Shown here: one piece after another, positions 35,654 to 42,853 of the stretch | Numbering within the stretch: position 1 is the stretch's first letter | How the letters are laid out: every line of letters begins with the position of its first letter | Origin: WLMZ01 sp031367435 | GTDB lineage: Bacteria; Actinomycetota; Acidimicrobiia; Acidimicrobiales; Ilumatobacteraceae | NCBI GenBank assembly: GCA_031367435.1 | Contig: JANLPV010000070.1 | Span: 1-64,000 of the forward strand | Direction of reading: 5' to 3' | Length of the DNA: 64,000 bases | Notes under the pieces: generated by a model | Databases searched by the model: none | What the model was told of the DNA's origin: nothing | What the model saw: only the letters and a program-made list of their open reading frames with translations | Program-made: the position numbers and the translations under genes

Positions 35654-36508
35654 ATGCAGGTTGACGTCGTCGATTTTCGTGCTGCAGAGGCACCCGCGGC
35701 TTTCACTACATCGTTGCGCGAGACAGGCTTTGCCGTGTTGGTCAATCACCCACTGTCGGCCGTGCTGGTGCAAGGCATCTACGACGAGTGGCTCGCCTTT
35801 TTTGATGGTGACCTCAAGTACGCCTACCGCTACGACGACGATAACCAGAACGGCTATTTCGGACCCGACGTGTCCGAGACAGCAAAGGGTCACACGGTTC
35901 GCGATCTCAAGGAGTTCTTCCATGTGTATCCGTGGGGCCGCTATCCCGACACGGTCAGCGATGCCGCATTGCGCTACGCCGAGCAGGCAACCGACCTTGC
36001 GCGCACACTGCTGGGGTGGGTCCAAGCCAACACACCCAACGACGTGACAACGCGGTTCTCGCGACCGCTTGAACACATGCTCGACGGCAGCACGCGCACG
36101 CTCCTGCGTGTCCTTCGTTACCCACCGCTTCGCGGCGACGAACCCGATGGCGCCGTGCGCGCCGCGGCGCACGAGGACATCAATCTGCTCACCTTGTTGC
36201 CGGCAGCGAACGAGCCGGGACTGCAAGTGCGCGACCTCGCCGGTAACTGGCACGACGTGCCGTGCGACTACGGCAGTTTGGCCGTGAACTGCGGCGACAT
36301 GCTCGCGTTGGCCAGCGGCGGCTACTACCCGTCGACGACACACCGCGTACTCAATCCCGTGGGCGAATCCGCACGCCGATCGCGCATGTCGCTTCCGTTA
36401 TTCCTGCACCCGGCCGACGATGTTTTGCTTGCCGAGGGGCGCACCGCATTCGAGTTCCTCCACGAACGCATCGCCGAATTACGCAGCCAGGACATCAAGC
36501 CGACGTGA
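35654..36508 (+). CDS. 2-oxoglutarate/Fe(II)-dependent oxygenase (isopenicillin N synthase-like)
   Basis: 284 residues from ATG at 35654. The double-stranded beta-helix carries the iron ligands H173-x-D175 (AAHEDINLLTLL) and H230 (YYPSTTHRVLNP), and the 2-oxoglutarate anchor R244-x-S246 (RRSRMSLPLF). The N-terminal domain resembles the DIOX_N domain (ETGFAVLVNHPLS). Family members hydroxylate or desaturate small molecules. The substrate is unknown. It lies between stress-protein genes. Confidence 0.9.
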   Translation: MQVDVVDFRAAEAPAAFTTSLRETGFAVLVNHPLSAVLVQGIYDEWLAFFDGDLKYAYRYDDDNQNGYFGPDVSETAKGHTVRDLKEFFHVYPWGRYPDTVSDAALRYAEQATDLARTLLGWVQANTPNDVTTRFSRPLEHMLDGSTRTLLRVLRYPPLRGDEPDGAVRAAAHEDINLLTLLPAANEPGLQVRDLAGNWHDVPCDYGSLAVNCGDMLALASGGYYPSTTHRVLNPVGESARRSRMSLPLFLHPADDVLLAEGRTAFEFLHERIAELRSQDIKPT

Positions 36509-36566
36509 GGCGAGCGCGGCTTCGACGATCCGAGCGGTGCTGGGTGGGAAAGTGACCAAAGTCCGC

Positions 36567-36603
36567 TGATGTTGCACTGAGTGGCTCTAGGAAAGCAACA
36601 TCA
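36567..36603. promoter_or_regulatory. Inverted repeat upstream of the beta-CASP nuclease gene
   Basis: TGATGTTGC and GCAACATCA form a perfect 9-bp inverted repeat with a 19-bp spacer, ending 19 bp before the ATG at 36623. It could be an operator or a leader hairpin that affects translation or processing of the nuclease mRNA. Confidence 0.45.
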
Positions 36604-36622
36604 AATCGGGCATTGTTGAGTT

Positions 36623-38002
36623 ATGACGCACAGCGTGCTGCAGTTCCTTGGCGCGGTCGGCACCGTCACCGGTAGCCGCTTCTTGCTTGAGCAGGACAGC
36701 CGCTCTGTTCTCGTCGACGCCGGTCTCTATCAGGGCCCGAAGGAGCTTCGCGAACGGAACTGGGTGGCACCCTCGTTCGACGTAGCCGCACTCGACGCTG
36801 TCGTACTCACGCACGCCCACCTCGATCACTGTGGCTATCTACCTGCGCTGTACCGCGCTGGCTTCAGAGGGCCGATCTTTGCAACGCCGGGAACGATCGC
36901 ATTGGCGAACATCGTGTTGCCTGACGCTGGCCGACTGCAAGAGGAAGAGGCGCATCACGCCAACAAGCACGGTTGGTCGAAGCACAATCCCGCGCTCGCG
37001 CTGTTCACCGAGCAAGAGGCAATCGACGTCGGCACATTGTTTCAGCCGGTGCCGTTCGGTCAGGATTACACCGTGGCTGAGGGCCTCACATTGCACCTTC
37101 GCACTGCGGGTCACATCCTTGGTGCTGCCAGCGTCACGATGACGACGGCTGCCGGGCGACGGATCGTTTTCAGCGGTGACCTCGGTCGTTCAAGCCATCC
37201 GTTGTTGCTTCCACCAGCCCAAAGGCCCGATTGCGACATCTTGTTGATCGAGTCCACGTACGGCGACCGCACGCACACCGACGACGGTCTCGAACCCCTC
37301 GCCGAAGTCATCCGTCGCACGGTTGAGCGCAAGGGCACGGTGGTGATTCCAGCGTTCGCCGTCGACCGCACCGAACTGGTGATTCACGCCATCCGCCAAC
37401 TCGAACGAAGTGGTGCCATTCCGGTGGTGCCAGTGATCGTCGATAGCCCGATGGCGCTCGCCGCCCTCGCTGTGTATCGCCAGGCTCGCGAGCGCCACGA
37501 CAGCGAACTCAGGCCTGAACTCTTCGGTACCGACGATCCATTCGTGACTGGTTCTCTGACGGAAACGCCATCGGTCGAGGAGTCGAAGGCGGCGACCGCA
37601 CGAGCCGATTCGACGATCGTCATCTCCGCGTCCGGTATGGCCAGCGGCGGCCGCGTCCTGCATCACCTCACCAAACATCTGCCCGATCCGCGCTCGAGCG
37701 TTGTCATCGCTGGCTTCCAGTCGCAGGGCACTCGGGGTCGCCAGCTCGCCGAAGGCGCAACAGAGGTGAAGATTCATGGTGCCTATGTTCCTGTCCGCGC
37801 GGAGGTCGTCGCGATCGATGCGTTCTCCGGTCATGCCGACAGCGACGAACTCATCGCATGGGCCGACGTACACCGCACACCGCCGAGCACCACGTTCGTC
37901 ATCCACGGCGAGACAGAAGCGAGCATGGCGCTGCGCACTCGTTTGCGTAACGCAGCGTGGACGTCGGTCATTCCGCGTTTCGGCGAACGCGTGGTGGTTT
38001 GA
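36623..38002 (+). CDS. Metallo-beta-lactamase / beta-CASP RNA-processing nuclease (CPSF-like)
   Basis: 459 residues. The metallo-beta-lactamase metal site starts with H64-A-H66-L-D68-H69 (LTHAHLDH), then GHILGAASV and FSGDLGR. The beta-CASP region has ESTYGDRTH, the PAFAVDRTELVIHAI and SASGMASGGRVLHHL motifs, and an AFSGHAD ending. This is the CPSF73-like bacterial branch with RNA-processing motif, distinct from RNase J. Its place between Usp genes suggests RNA turnover in stress or dormancy, which is inference. Confidence 0.92.
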   Translation: MTHSVLQFLGAVGTVTGSRFLLEQDSRSVLVDAGLYQGPKELRERNWVAPSFDVAALDAVVLTHAHLDHCGYLPALYRAGFRGPIFATPGTIALANIVLPDAGRLQEEEAHHANKHGWSKHNPALALFTEQEAIDVGTLFQPVPFGQDYTVAEGLTLHLRTAGHILGAASVTMTTAAGRRIVFSGDLGRSSHPLLLPPAQRPDCDILLIESTYGDRTHTDDGLEPLAEVIRRTVERKGTVVIPAFAVDRTELVIHAIRQLERSGAIPVVPVIVDSPMALAALAVYRQARERHDSELRPELFGTDDPFVTGSLTETPSVEESKAATARADSTIVISASGMASGGRVLHHLTKHLPDPRSSVVIAGFQSQGTRGRQLAEGATEVKIHGAYVPVRAEVVAIDAFSGHADSDELIAWADVHRTPPSTTFVIHGETEASMALRTRLRNAAWTSVIPRFGERVVV

Positions 38003-38118
38003 AATGAGCGCCGCAGTGGGTATCGAACAGTGCGGCACCACATCCGACCGCGGACCTTGGCGATGCGCCAACCGCCATTTCCAGCATTGCTCTTCGAGCA
38101 CGAACAAGTGAGGAATCC

Positions 38119-38550
38119 ATGGCAAACATCGTCGTCGGCGTAGACGGATCAGATAGTTCTCGGCACGCGCTCGAATGGGCTGCAGCGGAGGCGGCGCTTC
38201 GGGGATCGCGACTCGACATCGTGTCGACGTGGGAATTCCCGATGCTCATCGCCTCCGAGGTCATGTGGGCCACGCCTCCTGAAAGCTCTATGTTGGTCGC
38301 TGCTGCAGCCGAACGCGCACAACGGCTGATCGATGAGATGCATCTCTCCGACACAAACGTCTCGTTCGCGGTTATCACCCCTGAGGGCCGCTCCGGCGCT
38401 GAGCTCGTGCGGCTGTCCACGGATGCCGACATGTTGGTGGTGGGTTCTCGCGGCGCGGGCTCGGCACGCGAGTTGTTGCTGGGCTCCGTGTCGAACTACT
38501 GCGTGCATCACGCAACGTGTCCCATTGTGATCATCCGTCCACCAGCCTGA
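38119..38550 (+). CDS. Universal stress protein (UspA family)
   Basis: 143 residues, closely similar to the proteins at 35143 and 38617. N-terminal NIVVGVDGSDSSRHALEWAAAEAALRG-type strand and helix, conserved WEFP segment, and the ATP loop GSRGAGSARELLLGSVSNY. It starts 116 bp after the nuclease gene and 66 bp before the third Usp gene. Tandem duplication is the likely origin of the last two copies. Confidence 0.93.
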   Translation: MANIVVGVDGSDSSRHALEWAAAEAALRGSRLDIVSTWEFPMLIASEVMWATPPESSMLVAAAAERAQRLIDEMHLSDTNVSFAVITPEGRSGAELVRLSTDADMLVVGSRGAGSARELLLGSVSNYCVHHATCPIVIIRPPA

Positions 38551-38616
38551 CGCTGTTCGCGAACGCTTCCGAGTGACGATCAGTAGATTTGTGCGGCACA
38601 CACAATTGAGGAGACC

Positions 38617-39027
38617 ATGGGCACCATCGTCGTCGGCGTTGACGGATCGGAGAACTCGAGATACGCGCTCGAATGGGCAGTTGCTGAGGCCACGTTGCGT
38701 CACGCGAGTTTGCTCGTTGTTTCGTGCTGGGAGTTTCCTACTCTTGTTGCCACCGAAATTGTGTGGACCGTCCCACCTGACGTTGTCGCCGTAGCCGAAC
38801 GACTCATCCACGAAGTGCAGCTCGACGTCTCCGGGCTCAACTACACCATCGTCGCACCTGAGGGTCGTCCCGGTGCCGATCTCGTACGGATAGCTGCCCA
38901 CGCCGATGTGCTCGTCGTGGGCTCGCGTGGCTCTGGCTCAGCGAGCGAACTCCTACTCGGGTCGGTCGCGAATTACTGTGCAACGTATGGCCGATGCCCA
39001 GTTGTGATCATTCATCCGCCCGAGTGA
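38617..39027 (+). CDS. Universal stress protein (UspA family)
   Basis: 136 residues. It has IVVGVDGSENSRYALEWAV and the ATP loop GSRGSGSASELLLGSVANY. It is seven residues shorter than its neighbour in the loop after the WEFP segment. Its last 20 bp overlap tail-to-tail with the WS/DGAT gene, so the two transcripts are complementary at their ends. Confidence 0.93.
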   Translation: MGTIVVGVDGSENSRYALEWAVAEATLRHASLLVVSCWEFPTLVATEIVWTVPPDVVAVAERLIHEVQLDVSGLNYTIVAPEGRPGADLVRIAAHADVLVVGSRGSGSASELLLGSVANYCATYGRCPVVIIHPPE

Positions 39028-40435
39028 CTACCTTGTGCTTGCCGAGATCGAGCACCTCGCGAAAGCCCGCCTTCAAGCACCTCATGAACACGTCGTCGTC
39101 TGGGATTGCTTTTGCGTCGATGTTTACGCCCATGTAGCAACGTTGTCGGTATGACATCAGTGTGATGTTCAACGCGGAGCCTGCGGTGGGTCCGAATGGA
39201 TAAAACTGCAGCACCTCAGCACCGAGAAGATACATCGGGATCGGTACACCAGGAACGTTGCTGGCCAGGAAGTCCACACGCTTGAGCATCGAGCCAATGA
39301 CCCCGCGCGGCAACAGGTTCAGCGCACCGGCAATCGCACCGGTATACGCCAGCGATGGTTCTGCCCTTACTTCCTTGCCACGCTCGTGCAACGCGCGAAT
39401 GCGCTCGGCGGGATCGGCCGCGCCAACCGGAACTTTGAAGCGCATCACGGTCACATGATTTCCGCCGGGCCCATCCACAGCTTTACGCAGACTGATCGGC
39501 ATCGCTACCCGAAGCTCATCGACGACCGCGCCATGTCGTTCGTGATACTTGCGCAGGCCGCCGGTGATACCGGCCAGGAACCCGTCATTCACCGTTCCCC
39601 CAGCCGCCCTGGCTGCGTCGCGCAATTGCTGAAGTGATACATCCATCACTCGAAATCGCGAGTTCGCGTCGCGACCGGCCATCACCGGCGAGAGCGTGGC
39701 GGTGACCGGGGCAACCGTGCGACCGATCGAACGCGCCGCTTCGACGGTGCCGACAAGTGTTTGTTGCGGATGACGCAACGCGTTGAGCAGGCTCGGTAGC
39801 ACCGACGGCGCGTTTCGACGCGCAAAATCGACGAAACCTTCAACGTCGTGTTCCATCACGTCGCGCAACAGGCGCAACGCGTTCTTCGTGGGTGTCGGCC
39901 CCGCGCTCTTCGCCAACGTCGATGTCGGGGCAGGTTGGGCGGTGATGCCAGGTTCGAAATCGAAGAGGTGCGCGGCCAATTGCACCGAGCCGACCCCATC
40001 GGTGAGAACGTGATGCACCTTCATAACGAGCGCGGCCTGCCCCTTATCGAGGCCTTCGATGAGAGTGAACTCCCACAGCGGCCGCGAGCGATCAAAGCCC
40101 TGCGTTGCCGCAGTATGAGCAAATTCCAGCACCTCGGCTCGACCGGCCGGCGCAGGTAGCGCAATGCGACGAGTGTGATAGGCCAGATCAAAATCGGAGT
40201 CGTCCATCCAGCGCAATGTGGTTGGGTGCAACGGTGGTGCCACCACCTTGTGTCGCAGGCTTGGCACCTCGTCAATCATGTGCCGAACTCGTGCCGTAAA
40301 TTGTGTCCAATCAGGCGGTTCCTTGAGCATCACGACACCAAGAATCGTCGACCTCAGTAACGGATCAGATTCGATCATCCACATGATCGTGTCTGTTTGA
40401 CTTAGATAATGGGTATCCCCCGAATTCGTTCGCAT
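39008..40435 (-). CDS. Wax ester synthase/diacylglycerol acyltransferase (WS/DGAT)
   Basis: 475 residues from ATG at 40435 (MRTNSGDTHYLSQTD); longer open sequence upstream does not match. The catalytic HHxxxDG is H141-HVLTDG, followed by the WS/DGAT-specific PLWEFTLIEGL upstream and NVPGVPIPMYLLGAEV with the ND motif (ALNITLMSYRQ) near the C-terminus. The enzyme esterifies acyl-CoA to diacylglycerol or fatty alcohol, making storage lipid. In mycobacteria the homologue Tgs1 and Usp proteins belong to the DosR dormancy regulon, which the neighbourhood here echoes. Confidence 0.93.
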   Translation of the reverse strand: MRTNSGDTHYLSQTDTIMWMIESDPLLRSTILGVVMLKEPPDWTQFTARVRHMIDEVPSLRHKVVAPPLHPTTLRWMDDSDFDLAYHTRRIALPAPAGRAEVLEFAHTAATQGFDRSRPLWEFTLIEGLDKGQAALVMKVHHVLTDGVGSVQLAAHLFDFEPGITAQPAPTSTLAKSAGPTPTKNALRLLRDVMEHDVEGFVDFARRNAPSVLPSLLNALRHPQQTLVGTVEAARSIGRTVAPVTATLSPVMAGRDANSRFRVMDVSLQQLRDAARAAGGTVNDGFLAGITGGLRKYHERHGAVVDELRVAMPISLRKAVDGPGGNHVTVMRFKVPVGAADPAERIRALHERGKEVRAEPSLAYTGAIAGALNLLPRGVIGSMLKRVDFLASNVPGVPIPMYLLGAEVLQFYPFGPTAGSALNITLMSYRQRCYMGVNIDAKAIPDDDVFMRCLKAGFREVLDLGKHKVVTRADE

Positions 40436-40492
40436 GCGACTCGTCCTGTCGTCCAGTGTGGGTATACACGTCCCTGATCGTGAATGGAATAC

Positions 40493-40529
40493 GGCGAAAG
40501 GGAGAGTCCCACAGGACGCTCCCTTCGCC
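40493..40529 (-). terminator. Strong hairpin after the membrane-protein gene
   Basis: GGCGAA-A-GGGAG-a-GTCC pairs with GGAC-g-CTCCCTTCGCC around a CACA loop (about 15 pairs with one bulge and one mismatch). It lies 28 bp past the stop of the gene at 40557 and before the WS/DGAT start. There is no U-tract, so termination is probable but unproven. Confidence 0.55.
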
Positions 40530-40556
40530 ATTGTGACTCCTGGAGGGCGTGAGCCG

Positions 40557-41192
40557 TCAGGCCTGGTGATCAACTGCGAGGACGATCTGGTCCTTCGAAG
40601 TTGTGAGTGCGTGGATGAATCCGGCAAGTGATGCCAGCAACAGCACCAGCGCCACCAAGAAACAGACGGTCTCTGCTTGGCCACCCTTGCGACCGAACTC
40701 GCTGAAACCGTATGAGGTGAGTAGCAGACCACGAAGGGTTTCACCCTTGAAGGCTGTCTCACGCAGGCCCTTGACTGCATCAGCAGCCTTCTGCAGTTCT
40801 TCAGTGGGCTTGCCAGCAGCCTTGGCGTCGGTTACCGCCTTGGTTGCCTTCGCGCCTTCGGCACCGAGCGTGGCGTACGTTGCACCTTCAAATCCCGCTG
40901 CCTTTGAACCTTCTTCGAGGTGCAAGGCGATGAAGTGGTTCGCGTAACATTCGGCCTTCTTGCCGCTGTCGAGCGGCGTGCCGGCGAACGTAATGAGGCA
41001 AGCTTCCTTCTTCTCAACATCTGTCAATGTGTCTGCCGTCTTAAATGAAATCTTCTGCGCCGTGAGCTCGCGATGCACATACGTCTTGGCAAAATCGGCG
41101 TTGTTCTTCATCACGAGTCCGAGGACAGCAAGTAGTCCGGCGACCAGAATTCCACCGATTGCAAATACAATATCTAGCGTTCTGCGTTTCAT
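40557..41192 (-). CDS. Two-helix membrane protein of unknown function
   Basis: 211 residues. An N-terminal transmembrane helix (~8-28), an exported middle domain of about 145 residues, helical and Ala/Lys/Glu-rich with two cysteines (ACLITF and AECYANHF), and a C-terminal helix (~181-200). No family is recognised. A strong Shine-Dalgarno (aaagaggag) lies 8-9 bp before ATG. On the minus strand the -10-like TACTCT (41267-41272) and a DosR-like palindrome (41295-41310) lie upstream, giving a ~68-nt leader. It shares this box type with the copper-protein genes. Confidence 0.8.
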   Translation of the reverse strand: MKRRTLDIVFAIGGILVAGLLAVLGLVMKNNADFAKTYVHRELTAQKISFKTADTLTDVEKKEACLITFAGTPLDSGKKAECYANHFIALHLEEGSKAAGFEGATYATLGAEGAKATKAVTDAKAAGKPTEELQKAADAVKGLRETAFKGETLRGLLLTSYGFSEFGRKGGQAETVCFLVALVLLLASLAGFIHALTTSKDQIVLAVDHQA

Positions 41193-41522
41193 GAGTTATG
41201 ACTCCTCTTTGGTGATCCAGTTCGTTGCTTCGTTGCGTTGGACTGGATGGTTTGGGCAACACCCACAGAGTAATTTCTCGGTAAGAATTTCGCTAGGGTC
41301 CAATGACCCTTTGGAGCAGGACATCAGACCAAGGCTTTCGCCGAAATGATTTGTGCTCGGCAGGTGTCGTTGTTGAGCTGCGTATTACCCAGAAATTGGG
41401 CCGTTCAGACCGGTTCACGTCGACTGCTGCCTCTCACCGCTACGTCCGCCCTCAGACGCGGCGAAGGGACCCATCTCGATGAGACGAGTCCCCTCGCGCC
41501 TGTTGCGCCAAACAGATCTATG
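41193..41522. other. Intergenic region with promoter, palindromes and hairpin
   Basis: 330 bp without a gene. On the minus strand it holds the leader and -10-like TACTCT (41272-41267) of the membrane-protein gene, and the palindrome at 41295-41310. At ~41466-41494 a nested inverted repeat GGGAC-N3-TCTC-N3-GAGA-N3-GTCCC lies past the stop of the collagen-like gene and may act as its terminator, although no U-run follows. Confidence 0.6.
41295..41310 (-). promoter_or_regulatory. DosR-box-like palindrome 1
   Basis: AGGGTCCAATGACCCT is a perfect 6-bp inverted repeat with a 4-bp centre. Its centre (41302.5) is 35.5 bp from the downstream end of TACTCT (41267) on the minus strand, which puts it near -42.5 relative to the expected start of transcription. 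That is the usual position of a class II activator. The form GGGNC-N4-GNCCC equals that of mycobacterial DosR/DevR boxes. Confidence 0.6.
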
Positions 41523-42641
41523 TCACGGGTTGCTCATCTGCTCGATGACAATCCACGCATTGATTGTCACTGAGGTACCGCCGACGAGGTTGGGCAACGT
41601 GATCGCTATCGGAGCGGGAGGATCCTCACCAGTGGAACTGGCATTTACAAGCGTGACGATGGCGTTCGCGGGGATTTGAAGGATCGCAGTTCCCTGGTTC
41701 TGCCCAACCGCAGCGCCGAACACGAGGGGCGTGCCACCGTTCACCCGGATGTCGATCTGATTTGCAGCCGAAGCCGTCACACCAAAGGAAACCTTGTAAT
41801 GGCCGGGGGTTGTAATGGTGAACGTAGACGCCGGAACGACTGGCGTTACGCCAGCTCCGAACCCGATGTCACCCACGTTTTCAGCAAGCGTGCTGAACAC
41901 GATCGGCGAGCCAGCAGCGACGGTTGTCGCGCCAGTGTGATAGGCGTACACATAGTTCGACACCGCACCGCCGCCGCCGGGGGCACCTGCGACACCCTGA
42001 GGGCCGGCCGGTCCCGCCGGGCCTCCTACACCAATTCCGCCAGGGCCATCAAGGCCCATTGACCCCTCGATACCCTGAGCGCCCGGCGCGCCTGGCGCGC
42101 CATTGGCACCTGCCGCGCCCGGAGCACCAGGATCGCCCTTGGCTCCAGCACCGCCAGCGGGGCTGGGTGCATAGAAGCCGACGAGGTCCATCACCACATC
42201 AACCGTGCCGGCAGAGTTGAAGAGGCTGACCGCGTGATCACTGTGAATCGAGACCACGATGGTGTTCGCTACCGGCGATGACGACGACCAGTTGACAGCT
42301 GACGTCCACGGCTTGGCATCGCCCTTCGCGAACGCAGTCAAGAACCCGGAGCGTGTGCCGTTCACGACCGTGAGGTTCACGGCGGCAGCGGTGGCATCGT
42401 CGGGAAGACCCGGTATGACCACATTCAGCGTCTCGCCGTGTCCGAGAGGTGTATTCGCGGCACCGATGCCTTCGCGAGTATCGAGTACACGAGTTGGCGT
42501 ATAGGAGTGATAGCTCGAGGCGGTCGACGAGTCGCTCGGCGCCGCGCTCGCGACACCAGCCGCGAGTAGAGCTCCCATGCTCAAAACCGCCGCGGCTACC
42601 TGCCACCGGCGAGGAACAGAGGACAATGCCTGTCGCTTCAT
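41523..42641 (-). CDS. Secreted collagen-like protein with BclA-type C-terminal domain
   Basis: 372 residues from ATG at 42641 (MKRQALSSVPRR). A signal peptide (~1-33) is followed by an actinobacterial domain with the motif YTPTRVLDTREGIG and MDLVGFYAP (~47-160). Then comes about 60 residues of Gly-X-Y collagen repeat (GDPGAPGAAGANGAPG and similar, ~165-228). The C-terminal ~135 residues have the jelly-roll pattern of exosporium BclA/C1q-like trimerisation domains (ITTPGHYKVSFGVTASAANQ). A trimeric stalk on the cell surface is inferred. It is divergent from the multicopper oxidase gene, with a DosR-like palindrome between them. Confidence 0.88.
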   Translation of the reverse strand: MKRQALSSVPRRWQVAAAVLSMGALLAAGVASAAPSDSSTASSYHSYTPTRVLDTREGIGAANTPLGHGETLNVVIPGLPDDATAAAVNLTVVNGTRSGFLTAFAKGDAKPWTSAVNWSSSSPVANTIVVSIHSDHAVSLFNSAGTVDVVMDLVGFYAPSPAGGAGAKGDPGAPGAAGANGAPGAPGAQGIEGSMGLDGPGGIGVGGPAGPAGPQGVAGAPGGGGAVSNYVYAYHTGATTVAAGSPIVFSTLAENVGDIGFGAGVTPVVPASTFTITTPGHYKVSFGVTASAANQIDIRVNGGTPLVFGAAVGQNQGTAILQIPANAIVTLVNASSTGEDPPAPIAITLPNLVGGTSVTINAWIVIEQMSNP

Positions 42642-42734
42642 CAGATTCTCCTTGTCGCGAATAGACCGCGCTTTGCTGTCTTCAACTCTTCGCCGCACTG
42701 GTACTAACGACAAGGGCCAACCGTCATCGGCGAT

Positions 42735-42750
42735 AGGGCCGTACGACCCT
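42735..42750. promoter_or_regulatory. DosR-box-like palindrome 2, between divergent genes
   Basis: AGGGCCGTACGACCCT is palindromic at every pair but one. It lies 93 bp upstream of the collagen-like gene and 103 bp upstream of the multicopper oxidase gene. On the plus strand the hexamer CACGCT ends exactly 35.5 bp from its centre, the same offset as in boxes 1 and 3, but is a poor -10. On the minus strand TAGTAC (42706-42701) ends about 41 bp away. Confidence 0.5.
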
Positions 42751-42853
42751 TCCTCCGCATTTCTGAGAGGCGCACGCTGAATCCAGCGATAGCCCGAACG
42801 GCACAGGACGCGTATGCCTGACCGGAGCTACATCGGTAACGGCGAAGGAGCGG

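Noticed and set aside
36552..36565. GTGAC-CAAA-GTCCG upstream of the beta-CASP nuclease
   Set aside because: Two mismatches to the palindrome and no -10-like hexamer at the 35.5-bp offset seen for boxes 1 and 3; kept only as a weak hint.
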